A stretch of DNA of 30,807 bases from CAZRGV01 sp964599655 (GCA_964599655.1 CAZRGV010000073.1:1-30807), one strand, 5' to 3'. Counted from the first letter of the stretch, positions 1-8,737 are shown. Translations and numbers: made by a program. Notes: generated by a model not told the origin, from the sequence alone.

Positions 1-53
1 CCGCAACCTCCGGCGTGACAGGCCGGTGCTCTAACCAATTGAGCTACATCCCC
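1..53 (-). tRNA. tRNA-Asp (anticodon GTC), 3' part beyond the window edge
   Basis: Read on the minus strand, the sequence starts with GGGGATG, the 5' acceptor strand. It continues with a D arm (GCTCAATTGGTTAGAGC) and an anticodon arm, CCGGC-CTGTCAC-GCCGG, whose loop carries GTC. The variable region AGGTTG follows, and the T arm is cut by the window edge. The arrangement matches bacterial tRNA-Asp. The 3' half and CCA end lie outside the window, so its integrity cannot be judged. Confidence 0.93.
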
Positions 54-92
54 AAAACCGGGTGACGAGATCCCCAAAACCGGGTGACGAGA
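49..92. repeat. 22-bp perfect tandem duplication at the tRNA-Asp 5' end
   Basis: Positions 49-70 and 71-92 are identical 22-bp units, each beginning TCCCCAAAACC and ending GGTGACGAGA. The first copy includes the last five bases of the tRNA gene (the GGGGA of its acceptor stem) plus upstream flank, and the second lies wholly upstream of the tRNA. It may be a slippage duplication, and it lies in the promoter-proximal region of the tRNA. The rest of 93-228 shows no further feature apart from the ribosome binding site of the next gene. Confidence 0.9.
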
Positions 93-228
93 ATTAAGAT
101 ACAGGCCCAAATGGCGGAAGTCAAGTATCGTGGTCTTGCTCCTCGCGCGGCTGTCTGATTAGCCTTGGGAGGCGAAACCTTCGTCGAGGCGACCCGCAAA
201 CACGGCGACCAAGTGGGAGACGTCGAAC

Positions 229-1209
229 GTGCAGATCAGCAAGGCGGTCATCACGGCGGCAGGTCGGGGAGCCCGCCAGTATCCCGGTTCCGACACCGTC
301 CAGAAAGCCATGCTGCCTCTGGTCGATCGCGATGGCCTGACCAAGCCGGTCTTGCAGATCATCGCCGAGGAGGCGATCGACAGCGGGATCGAGGAAATCT
401 GCGTGGTGATCGCTCCGGGTGACGAGGACGTCTACCGCCGCCATTTCCGATCGTTCGCCGAGAATCTGTGCACGGCCTTCCAAGGCGTCGCCTGGGCCGA
501 GGAACAGGCCCGTCGCCTCGTCGATCTCGAATCAAGGCTGCAATTCGCGGTGCAGCCGGAACCCCTCGGCTACGGTCACGCCGTCTGGTGCGCCCGAGAC
601 TTCGCCGCGGGAGAACCGATCCTTCTCTTGTTGGGCGATCACATTTACATCAGCCAGGATCATTCTCACGGTGAGCCGAGACGGTGTGCCCGGCAACTGA
701 TCGATCTGGCCGAGGCGGAAGACTGCGCCGTCTCCGCGGTTCAGTCCACGCGTGAGCATTTGATTCATCAGTACGGCACGCTCGCCGGCAAGAAGGTCGG
801 CCACGATCCCAATGTCTATGCCATCGAGAAAATCATCGAGAAACCGACCACCACCCTGGCCGAGCTCTACCTGCACGTCCCTGGACTTCGGGCGGGTCAT
901 TACCTTTGTTTTTTTGGCATGCATGTGCTCACACCCAAGATCTTTGAAATTCTTGACGCCGATGTCGCCGCCTGGAACGCCAGCAGTGAGCGGGATCGTG
1001 GTCCGATTCAGTTGACCACGGCCCTCGACGCCCTGGCCCGGCAGGAAAAGTACCTCGCTCTCGAAACCAAGGGAATGCGCCATAACCTTGGTGTCAAGTT
1101 CGGATTCGTGGATGCCCAGATCGCCCTGGCGCTCGCCGGTCAGGACCGCGAGCGGATGCTTGCCGGGCTCCTGGAATCCATTGTCCGGATCGAGCAGAAT
1201 GCCGGCTAA
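229..1209 (+). CDS. GalU-like sugar-1-phosphate nucleotidyltransferase
   Basis: This is a 326-residue cytoplasmic enzyme predicted to join a nucleoside triphosphate to a sugar 1-phosphate, most like UTP-glucose-1-phosphate uridylyltransferase. Near the N terminus is the nucleotide-binding loop AAGRGAR followed by KAMLPLVD, as in the GalU family (AAGxGTR...KEMLPVVD). Further on come LGYGHAVWCA, LLLGDHIY, IIEKPTT, GPIQLTTALDAL and a late LGVKFGFVDAQ, all in GalU order. Differences from the GalU consensus (an altered loop and HIY instead of DD at the metal-site region) make the exact sugar uncertain. The start is GTG with GGGAG 9 bases upstream. The next gene begins 60 bases downstream on the same strand and encodes a second, unrelated type of sugar nucleotidyltransferase, so the two probably form an operon. 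Confidence 0.85.
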   Translation: MQISKAVITAAGRGARQYPGSDTVQKAMLPLVDRDGLTKPVLQIIAEEAIDSGIEEICVVIAPGDEDVYRRHFRSFAENLCTAFQGVAWAEEQARRLVDLESRLQFAVQPEPLGYGHAVWCARDFAAGEPILLLLGDHIYISQDHSHGEPRRCARQLIDLAEAEDCAVSAVQSTREHLIHQYGTLAGKKVGHDPNVYAIEKIIEKPTTTLAELYLHVPGLRAGHYLCFFGMHVLTPKIFEILDADVAAWNASSERDRGPIQLTTALDALARQEKYLALETKGMRHNLGVKFGFVDAQIALALAGQDRERMLAGLLESIVRIEQNAG

Positions 1210-1269
1210 ACTCCCCCTCTTCGAAAATCACGCCGGAGGGCCGGCGGAACCGACCCGGGAGCCCAGGAC

Positions 1270-4200
1270 GTGACCGGCACGACAAATCCGAATCCGTTGA
1301 TCTCCGCCATCCGGAGCGCCGACCCCTCGGTTCGCGACCAATCGATCGGCGAGCTGATCCAGGGGCTCTCGATTCCCGAGATCCTGGCCGCGTGCGAGGA
1401 ACTGGAGGCGTTTCGTCGGAGCACGCAAAACCTCTATGAGCGCGTGCGCGCTTCGATGTTCCTGCATGCGATCTTCCGATTCGTGATCCAAGACGCACCA
1501 GGCGTGCCCGCGACCGGACGGATTCCCTTCGACGGATTCGAGGATCTGCTTTCCCGACGTTTCGAGCAGTCGATCGCCTCGTTTCTCGGCACCATGCGGT
1601 CCAGCGGCGTCAACAGCACAATCCTCAGCGCCCTGGCTCACGCCTACGAACAGATCACCTACCAGACACTCGCCGACCAGGTGCGACGCTCGGTCCGAAG
1701 CTGCGCGGGCAATCGCTGGATGTTTCGCGTCGGGCAGGCCGACGAGCATCCCATCCGAATTCATCCGGGACTGCTCCGGCGCGCTGGGCCCGGCGAGCTC
1801 TTTCCCGTGCTGGTCGAGCGGACGCCCGTTCGGCTCGACCTGTCCCATTCCGCCTGGTCCGACATCTTCTTCCTCGGCATGGATTACCCCGAGGGAGCCC
1901 GTGTCCTGAACATCTCGGTCGACCTCGGGTTGTTCGGCCGTGACGCGCATCCGATTCCTCCCATCGAAACCTACTGCCGCGTCCTGACCGAACCGGTCCT
2001 GAGACTCACCAGCATCGATCTCGAAGCATGCAAGGACGTAGATACGCTTGAAGAACTGTTCAATTTTGGCAACGATTACCTGGGGCTCGTCAAGGCTGGC
2101 GTCATCGCCTCGGGGTTGATCCCGCCGTCGTTTGAGGGAACCGGCTGTTCCCTCGCCGAGATTCTCGCCAGGGTCATCCGGCCGGGCTGCGGCCTCGAAG
2201 TGGTCAGCAAGGTCAACGACATTCCCAAGGGCTCGCGACTGGCTGTTTCCACGAACTTGCTGGCCTCGTTGATCAGCCTCCTGATGCGGGCGACCGGTCA
2301 AGCGCGCCGGCTCGTTGGCCCGCTCGAGCCGGACGAGGCGAGGGTCGTGGTGGCGCGTGCGATCCTCGGCGAGTGGCTCGGTGGTTCGGGTGGCGGCTGG
2401 CAAGACTCGGGCGGCGTGTTTCCGGGCGTCAAGATCATCAAGGGGGTCGCCGCGGGTGAGACGGACCCGGAGTGGCGGGTGAGCCGCGGCCGGCTCTTAC
2501 CCGAGCACGAGCTGCTCGACGCCGGACTCGACACCACGAGCCCTGCCCTGCTCTCTTCCGAGGCTTCGCCCGCCGAGGGCCGAACCTTTCGCGAGGCGCT
2601 GTCGCGGAGCCTGGTCCTGGTTCATGGGGGAATGGCCCAGAACGTCGGGCCGATCCTGAACATGGTCACGGAGAAATACCTGCTTCGAGGCGCTCGCGAG
2701 TGGAAGGCACGCCAGGAGGCGCTTCGGATCTTCGATGGCATCGTCGCGGCGGTCCGAAACGCCGACATCCGCGAAATCGGCCGCCTGACGATGTCCAACT
2801 GGGAAGGCCCGCTCAAGCAGATCATTCCCTGGGTCAGCAACGCCTTCACCGAGGCCGTGATCCGAGAGGTCCAGAGTCGCCTCGGGGAGGATTTCTGGGG
2901 CTTCCTCATGCTCGGGGGAATGTCGGGCGGCGGCATGGGTTTCTTTGTCGCTCCGCATCGCCACGACGCCTTTCGGGCCGAGGTGCTTGAGATCATGCGA
3001 GGCGTGAAGGCCCGCCTCGACGATGCCCTGCCCTTCGCGATGGAGCCGGTCGTTTACGACTNNNNNNNNNNGGGCCGAGCTCCTTTCGGGCGCCGACGCC
3101 ACCATGCCGGGGCGTTACTACACGCTTCAAATTCCCAGAATGATCGCGGAAGGGGCGAGCGTCGACGACCTGCGGAAGACCGACGTCGATCGCTTCGCCA
3201 ATCGGCACAACGAGACCGACGAACTCCTCCGCGTCTTCCGAGCGATGATCCACAACCTCTTTCCCGTGACGCGGGGGGCCGCCGACTCCGTCTCCACCCA
3301 CTGGAACCGCGAGGCCGATCGAATCCGTCGTGAAAACGGCTTCGACGCGGTTCAGCACAACCAGCTTCGCGAGGATTATCAGCGGGGTCGCATCGACCTC
3401 TCGCGCAACCGCTTACCGATCGATACCGACATCCGGGACGTCGAGGACTCCGACCTCATCGTCGTCGCCAGCAATCCGTCCAATCGCGCGACGCGCCTCG
3501 GTGAGGAGGCGATTCGACGAGGCGAGGCGGCCGTTGTCTCGCTCGCGGCGGGTGTCGGCAGTCGCTGGACCACCGGCGCGGGGGTGGTGAAGGCCGTCAA
3601 CCCGTTCGTCTTGCTCGAAGGCCGGCATCGAAGCTTTCTCGAGATCCATCTCGCCAAGACCCGACGGGCCCAGAGCCGTTTCGGCGTGACCATTCCTCAC
3701 GTCGTGACCACGAGCTTCCTCACGCATCAGGCCATCGAGCATCACCTGGGGCTCACCCACAATTACGGCCACAACGGCCCGGTCTACCTCTCGTCGGGTC
3801 AGTCGATCGGCCAGCGCCTCGTGCCGATGGCCCGAAGCCTCACGTTCCTCTGGGAAGAGACACCTCACGAACTGCTCGACGAGAACAAGCAGAAGGTTCG
3901 TGACGCCAGCCGCCGCGCGATTCTGGATTGGGCCCGCGCCATGGGCGAGGGAACCGACTACACCGATAACGTACCCATCCAGCGGTTCAATCCGCCCGGC
4001 CACTTCTACGAGGTCCCCAACCTTCTGCGCAACGGCATGCTGGTACGTTTGCTTGAAGATTACCCAAATCTCCGATGGCTGATGGTGCACAACATCGACA
4101 CCCTCGGCGCCGACCTCGATCCGACATTGCTCGGATACGCGATCGAGTCGGACGCGACCTTGAGCTACGAGGTGGTCCCGCGTCGGATCGACGATCGGGG

Positions 4201-4660
4201 CGGCGGACTCGCTCGAGTCAACGGCCGGGTTCGCCTGCTCGAAGGCCTGGCCGTGCCTCGCGAGGAAGCCGAGTTCCGTCTCCGGTATTACAACACCCTG
4301 ACCACCTGGGTCGAGATTGACCGCCTGCTCGCCGCCTTTGGTCTGACCCGCTCCGACCTTCGAAACGATCCCGCGAAGGTCGCCACCGCCGTGCGCGGCA
4401 TGGCCTCGCGCGTGCCGACCTACGTCACGATCAAGGATGTCAAACGGCGATGGGGCCACGGTCAGGAAGACGTGTTCCCTGTCGCTCAGTTCGAGAAACT
4501 TTGGGGCGATCTGACCGCGCTTCCCGACCTCCCGTGCGCCTTCCTGGCCGTGGATCGCCGCCGCGGCCAGCAACTCAAGGACGCCGCGCAGCTCGACGGC
4601 TGGGCCAACGATGGCAGCCGGGAGTACGTCCACAAACTCTGCGAGTTCGGACACTCCTGA
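1270..4660 (+). CDS. Fusion of FKP-like GHMP sugar kinase and UDPGP-family sugar pyrophosphorylase (interrupted by an assembly gap)
   Basis: This is one gene of about 1,130 codons, broken on paper by ten Ns at 3062-3071 across which the frame shifts. Residues 1-180 are a helical region of unknown role. Residues 185-595 resemble the kinase part of fucokinase/GDP-fucose pyrophosphorylase. They carry DLSHSAWSD (190-198) before RVLNISVDL, PKGSRLAVSTN (319-329) where the GHMP phosphate loop should be, GGGWQD ending at residue 379, and GGMSGGGMG (549-557). After the gap comes a UTP-sugar pyrophosphorylase of the eukaryotic UGPase/UAP type: LAAGVGSR (3542-3565), IPHVVTTSFLTHQ, NPPGHFYEVPNLL, and NIDTLGADLD near 4090. 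It is probably a cytoplasmic salvage enzyme that phosphorylates a sugar and activates it. GTG start with GGGAG 8 bases upstream. The GHMP loop has lost two glycines of the usual GSGLGTSS, so kinase activity is uncertain. The sugar is unknown. Confidence 0.8.
3062..3071. other. Assembly gap (10 N) inside the kinase-pyrophosphorylase gene
   Basis: Ten undetermined bases. The coding frame before the gap (starting at 1270) does not continue after it; the matching frame after the gap is offset. Both sides encode parts of one plausible protein, so the real gap length differs from ten modulo three. This is an assembly artefact rather than a natural frameshift, as far as can be told. Confidence 0.95.
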
Positions 4661-5095
4661 TCGCAAAATCCCTTGATGCGAAACCCTCGATCGGGTTCCA
4701 GGCGGAACCAGTACACCGTGGTGGACCCAGCCCCTGACCTCATTAGAGCCGTGCTCAGGCGGCTGGCGTGCCAGGATCCCATCTGCGCCTCGCAACCGTC
4801 TCCGCGCCCGTCGCGGCGCCCGCTCGATTCGATCAAGCGGGCCGGTCCTCGTCGCGGCTGACTACCTGATCGGCGCTCTCCGTCGGTTGATCCGCCGCGC
4901 CGGGTCGGTGCTCGGCGCGGCTCGACTGGTCCCGTCGAGCGCCCAATCGCGGCAAGCGCCGGTTTCCGAGAAGGAGGCAGATCAGGTTGTGATTTGGTCT
5001 TCCAATCCTCTCTGGAGTGGTGAAGAGGTCGAGGTTGAGGAGTCATCCCACCCAGGACCTTGATCCATCAACGAACACAGGTTCATCGACGTAAA
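4661..5095. other. Intergenic region between convergent genes, with a small inverted repeat
   Basis: These 435 bases separate the 3' ends of two convergent genes. Arms GCCCGCT (4818-4824) and AGCGGGC (4836-4842) form a perfect 7-bp stem with an 11-base loop. It has no T run, so it is only a weak terminator candidate. Short open frames here have no recognisable motifs or ribosome binding sites, and I see no gene. Confidence 0.5.
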
Positions 5096-6205
5096 TCACG
5101 CCGAGCAAAGCCCCGCCAGGTCGCGAATCGCGGCCTGGGCGACGGGGCCGGGGCACGACCAGACCAGGAAGAACAGGGCCTGTCGGGCCCATCGCTGGGC
5201 CGGTTCGGTTCGAAGAAAGCCGGTGCCCTTGCGAGCGGTCAGATAGGCTTGCGTGCAACGCAACACGAGCGAGTTCGCCTGACGGCGGATCTCACCAGGC
5301 GACGGAGCGCCGGCGACGCCCTCGGCGGCATCGATCAGATCAGTGGCCAGACGGCTCCAGGTCTGGGTCAGGGCTTCGATCGGCTCCAACAAGTCGTCGC
5401 GCTGGACGGTTTCGCGGTCGAGCGCCGTCAAGGCCGCCCTCGCCTGCCCCAGGGCCAGCGACGAGGTTTCCAGGCCGCCCGTTCCACCCGCGCCTGGCGT
5501 TGACATCACGTCGGGCACCGGACCGGCCAGGAGGTCGGATTCGGCCACCTCGACCCCGTCACAGCGAACTTCAGCCGTACACGAAGCCTGTAACGCCGCC
5601 AGAGGAAACGACGGTTGCACCGAGAGCCCTGGGCGATCGGTCGGCACAGCGATCAGCATTTGCCGGCCATCCTCCATCACGGCCCCAGTGACAATCAGGT
5701 CGGCCCGTTCCGCCCCTGTGACCCAGGGCATCACGCCCTCCAGCCGATACCCACGCGGCGTCTCGCTCGCCACGAGGGCCGCCGCTCCGTGGCGTCTCGA
5801 GGTGGTCAACTGCGAGATCCCGACGGTCGTGAAGGCCCGTCCCTCGCCGATTTTGGCCAGCCAGGAATCCACCGATTTCCGTCCCGACGCCGGCAACAAG
5901 CGTCGAATGGCGGCGTCGTGCTGCGTCAGGATGAACGCCGCGGTCAGGCTGCCTTCGGCCACTTTCGCATAGCGCCGGATGATCGTCGGGCGGTCGCAGC
6001 CCTCGCCTCCCAGGCTCGGCGGAAGCGTCCACGTCTGCGCGCGGGCCTCCCGAACGATCGACCAGAGCGTTTCGGACCAGACCCCGGCCTCGTCGGCATC
6101 GCCATCGGCGTCGGCCAGTCGCATGGTCAGACGCGAAAGCCGCTCTGCCTCCGCGGGATCGTTCGGGCCAGGCCAGTCGGGAATGCGGTCGGAGGTGGAG
6201 GCCAT
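5096..6205 (-). CDS. Acyl-CoA dehydrogenase-like flavoprotein
   Basis: A 369-residue protein of the acyl-CoA dehydrogenase fold, presumably soluble and FAD-dependent. The N-terminal half has the helical pattern of the family (WTLPPSLGGEG, then an AFILTQHD segment). A middle beta domain follows (TTVGISQLTTSR, GVMPWVTGAERAD, VPTDRPGLSV), and a C-terminal helical domain ends in GTGFLRTEPAQRW. I cannot find the usual catalytic glutamate region near the C terminus, so it may act as a flavin monooxygenase-like or other divergent member. The substrate is unknown. The start ATG is preceded by AGGA with a 6-base spacer. It is divergent from the Nudix gene, sharing an upstream region of 177 bases, and convergent with the sugar-kinase fusion. 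Confidence 0.75.
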   Translation of the reverse strand: MASTSDRIPDWPGPNDPAEAERLSRLTMRLADADGDADEAGVWSETLWSIVREARAQTWTLPPSLGGEGCDRPTIIRRYAKVAEGSLTAAFILTQHDAAIRRLLPASGRKSVDSWLAKIGEGRAFTTVGISQLTTSRRHGAAALVASETPRGYRLEGVMPWVTGAERADLIVTGAVMEDGRQMLIAVPTDRPGLSVQPSFPLAALQASCTAEVRCDGVEVAESDLLAGPVPDVMSTPGAGGTGGLETSSLALGQARAALTALDRETVQRDDLLEPIEALTQTWSRLATDLIDAAEGVAGAPSPGEIRRQANSLVLRCTQAYLTARKGTGFLRTEPAQRWARQALFFLVWSCPGPVAQAAIRDLAGLCSA

Positions 6206-6322
6206 GGTCGTTCCTGTTGGGTGGCGAGTGCGGTCGGTTTGAAAAACCGGAGAAGGGCCATGACGGACGGCCCCGCGATTGATTGCGGAAGCCCGGCCCT
6301 GTCCGAACCCTCGAACCCCTAT

Positions 6323-6328
6323 GATAAT
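6323..6328 (+). promoter_or_regulatory. Possible -10 element of the Nudix gene
   Basis: GATAAT (also readable as TATGAT from 6320) lies 54 bases before the ATG at 6383 in an otherwise G+C-rich stretch. No convincing -35 hexamer is found 16-18 bases upstream. If used, transcription would start near 6335, downstream of the alternative start codon at 6260, which favours 6383 as the Nudix start. Confidence 0.3.
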
Positions 6329-6382
6329 GTTGTCGCTCCGATCGGGCAGGACGATCTTTCCCCCTCATCGAGGCAATCCTTG

Positions 6383-7048
6383 ATGCCACCGCCCTACTGC
6401 TACGACTATCCCAGACCGGCCGTCACCGTCGACTTGGCGGTTTTCACCCTCGTCGGGGACGAGATCCAGGTGCTCTTGATCCGCCGGAAGAAGGCCCCCT
6501 TCGCCGGTTGCTGGGCCTTGCCCGGCGGTTTCCTCGACATCGACGAGCCCGTGGCCGACGCGGCGCTCCGGGAACTTCGCGAAGAGACCGGATTGGCTCA
6601 CGTCGAGCACATGGAACCGATCGGAGTCTTCAGCGCCCTTGGTCGCGACCCTCGAGGACGAACGATCAGCCTGGCCCACGCGGCGGTCGTGCGATGGCCT
6701 GCCCCCCCGGTCGCCGCCGCGGACGACGCCGCCGAGGCGGCCTGGATCGAACCGGCCTCCGTGGACGCCTTCGCGTTCGATCACCGAGAGATTCTGGCGA
6801 CGGCGCTTCATTGGCTCGTCTTCCAGGTTCAGGCCGGACCGGTCGGTCTGAGCCTCTTGCCCCCGGAGTTCACCGGCGACGACGTGAAGCGCCTCCACAA
6901 GGCCATCGGCGGCACGCCCCAGGCGGCGGGCGCCTGGCGAAAGCGGCTGGAACGCGCGGGAATGATCGAACCGGTTCCGTCAAGGAAAGGGCGATACCGG
7001 GCACGCGATCAGGCGGCCCCACCGCGATCCGACAAAACCCGCCACTAG
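6383..7048 (+). CDS. Nudix hydrolase with NrtR-like C-terminal winged helix
   Basis: A 221-residue protein. The Nudix box G-X5-E-X7-REUXEEXGU is intact: G49, E55, R63, E64, E67, E68 and G70. This predicts a Mg-dependent pyrophosphohydrolase acting on a nucleoside diphosphate derivative. Residues 145-205 (PEFTGDDVKRLHKAIGG, then WRKRLERAGMIE) look like the C-terminal winged-helix domain of NrtR/ADP-ribose pyrophosphatase-type regulators of NAD metabolism. It could be an enzyme, a regulator or both; the intact box favours retained hydrolysis. An in-frame ATG at 6260 has a good GGAG site but would add 41 residues unlike the family. The stop codon overlaps that of the convergent ACT gene by four bases. 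Confidence 0.85.
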   Translation: MPPPYCYDYPRPAVTVDLAVFTLVGDEIQVLLIRRKKAPFAGCWALPGGFLDIDEPVADAALRELREETGLAHVEHMEPIGVFSALGRDPRGRTISLAHAAVVRWPAPPVAAADDAAEAAWIEPASVDAFAFDHREILATALHWLVFQVQAGPVGLSLLPPEFTGDDVKRLHKAIGGTPQAAGAWRKRLERAGMIEPVPSRKGRYRARDQAAPPRSDKTRH

Positions 7049-7536
7049 CCCTGGAGGTCGGCCTCGCAGAGAATCTCGAAACCCTTGGCGCGCAGGGTCG
7101 AACCCGCCTGCTCGATGCTATCCACGTGCAAGGCGACAGCGGGGCGCCCGTGCGGGTGAACGATCAGCGGGTAGGCGTAGTGAATGTTGATTTCCGCCTG
7201 GATCAGGCCCGAGCAAAGTTCGAAGAGCGAGAGCGGCCCATTCGGCAGCTCGACCACCATCAAGTCGTTCTCGGCGTAGGCCAGTTCGGAACGCTCCAGG
7301 ATCTCGCGCCCCTGTTCGGGATGGCTCAGAATCAACCGAAGAATGCAGCAGTCGGCCGAGTCCGCGATCGAGAGCGCGACGATCTTCACCTTCGACCCGT
7401 GAAACGCCCGGACCACCTCCAGCAACTGTCCGACCCGGTTCTCCAGGAAGACGGAATACTGGGTGATCGAGGGCCAGTCTCGCCCTTCGAGCGTTTCGAA
7501 CTCCAGTTCGCTACCGCCGCCCTCGCCCAAACTCAT
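7045..7536 (-). CDS. Tandem ACT-domain protein
   Basis: A 163-residue protein made almost wholly of two ACT domains. The first (about residues 24-90) begins SITQYSVFLENRVGQLLEVV, the typical ACT opening strand and helix, and includes VKIVALSIADSADCCILRLI. The second (about 97-160) carries GPLSLFELCSGLIQAEINIHYAYPL. ACT domains bind amino acids or other small ligands and control metabolic enzymes; no catalytic domain is attached here, so the role is probably regulatory. The ATG has GGGAGG 4 bases upstream. A plausible promoter lies at 7588-7616. The gene is tail-to-tail with the Nudix gene. Confidence 0.85.
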   Translation of the reverse strand: MSLGEGGGSELEFETLEGRDWPSITQYSVFLENRVGQLLEVVRAFHGSKVKIVALSIADSADCCILRLILSHPEQGREILERSELAYAENDLMVVELPNGPLSLFELCSGLIQAEINIHYAYPLIVHPHGRPAVALHVDSIEQAGSTLRAKGFEILCEADLQG

Positions 7537-7587
7537 GAGACCTCCCGCTCGCGTTTCCTTGCGAAGCTGGTCCGCGCAGTTTTCGTA

Positions 7588-7616
7588 AGTCTAATAGGCA
7601 AATAGAGGCCGGTCAA
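7588..7616 (-). promoter_or_regulatory. Predicted promoter of the ACT-domain gene
   Basis: On the minus strand TTGACC (7616-7611) is followed after 17 bases by TAGACT (7593-7588). These match 5 of 6 and 4 of 6 bases of the sigma-70 hexamers. The start point would be near 7580, giving a leader of about 45 bases to the ATG at 7536. Confidence 0.45.
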
Positions 7617-7660
7617 TAACGACCGCGCGTCGCGGCTCGTTGGAGAACCATCGATGGCCG

Positions 7661-8476
7661 TTAGCGAAGCCGCAATCGGTGCAGGTCCTCCTTCTGAACC
7701 CGTTCCAGCCGAGCCTCGAGAATCTCGGGTGACTGGAGGGCGGCCACCACGCGCCCGTTCAGTTCGGCGGGTCGACGCTCGACGAGCCAGGCGATCATCT
7801 CGGCGACCACTTCGGCTCCGACTTCCTTGCCCTCGGCGAACGCCTCCGTGAATTGCGGCAGCCAACGACGGCCTTCGACGCTGCTCAGAAGAGGCTCGAT
7901 CAGGGCCGTCGGAACCAGTCCGGGGTTCACGGCGTAGACGGGGATCGCTTCGTGCTGGAACTCCCGTCCCAGCGATTCAGCGAGCCGGACCAGCGCCGCC
8001 TGTGCCGCGCCGTACCCCGACGCGAAGGCGAGTTCTCCGTTGTGGCCGGGGCCGACCAGGATCGAAATGGACCCGGCGGCGGATTCCCGAAGCAAGGGCC
8101 AGGCCGCTCGAATCGCGAGCTGCGTTCCTCGAACCGAAGTCTCCAGGTCGCGCCACCATTCGTCCGGATCAACCTTGGATAATGGGCCGATCCCTCGAAG
8201 CCGGCCCGCCGCGCAGACCAGGGCATCGAGCCGTCCGGCCCAGTCCCGAAACCGCTCCAGGGCCCGTTCCAGGCTGGCCGGGTCGAGCACATCGGCCACG
8301 AAGCCCCTGGCCTCGCCGCCCCCTTGTCGACACACCAGGGCCGATTCTTCCACCTCGTCGACCGTCCGCGACAGGAGCCCGACCGTCCATCCCTCGTTCG
8401 ACAGCCTCGCGCCGATCGCTCGGCCAAGTCCTCGGCCTCCACCCGTCACGAGCACGGCCTTCCTCGGTTGGTTCAT
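7661..8476 (-). CDS. Atypical short-chain dehydrogenase/reductase lacking catalytic Ser and Lys
   Basis: A 271-residue Rossmann-fold protein. The cofactor motif TGGGRGLG (residues 11-18) is intact, SR at 36-37 suggests NADP preference, and PGLVPTAL follows the active-site region as in SDR enzymes. The catalytic tetrad is changed. The Tyr of YxxxK is Y155, but the lysine position is Gln159 (YGAAQ), the serine position (about 142) is Gly, and the NAG motif reads AAG. It may bind a nucleotide without normal oxidoreductase activity, or use altered chemistry. The first good ATG (8476) has only a weak ribosome binding site (GGCGAG). The other SDR gene in this window, at 16583-17317, has all catalytic residues. 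Confidence 0.8.
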   Translation of the reverse strand: MNQPRKAVLVTGGGRGLGRAIGARLSNEGWTVGLLSRTVDEVEESALVCRQGGGEARGFVADVLDPASLERALERFRDWAGRLDALVCAAGRLRGIGPLSKVDPDEWWRDLETSVRGTQLAIRAAWPLLRESAAGSISILVGPGHNGELAFASGYGAAQAALVRLAESLGREFQHEAIPVYAVNPGLVPTALIEPLLSSVEGRRWLPQFTEAFAEGKEVGAEVVAEMIAWLVERRPAELNGRVVAALQSPEILEARLERVQKEDLHRLRLR

Positions 8477-8737
8477 GGCGGTTCGCTCGCCTCGCCGATC
8501 GGAATTCAGGCGGAATCCTCCCCTCGCATTATCCGCCCTTCCGCGGCACCGGCAAGCCGATCGTCTCGATTCTAGACAGCCCCCCTGGGTCCAGCCATGA
8601 CGTGCGATTCCTCGCAAGTCTCGGGTTTTTTCTGTTGATACGCCCTTGAAAACGGATAATTTAGGAGATCAGGCTTCACATCAACCGATCCCATCGTTCC
8701 TGATGCGGCGTCTTGACTCCAGATCCGAGGTCTCACG

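Noticed and set aside
8635..8660. TTGATA and GATAAT before the PPC gene as a promoter.
   Set aside because: The 14-base spacing is too short for a normal sigma-70 promoter, and shifting the hexamers lowers the match.
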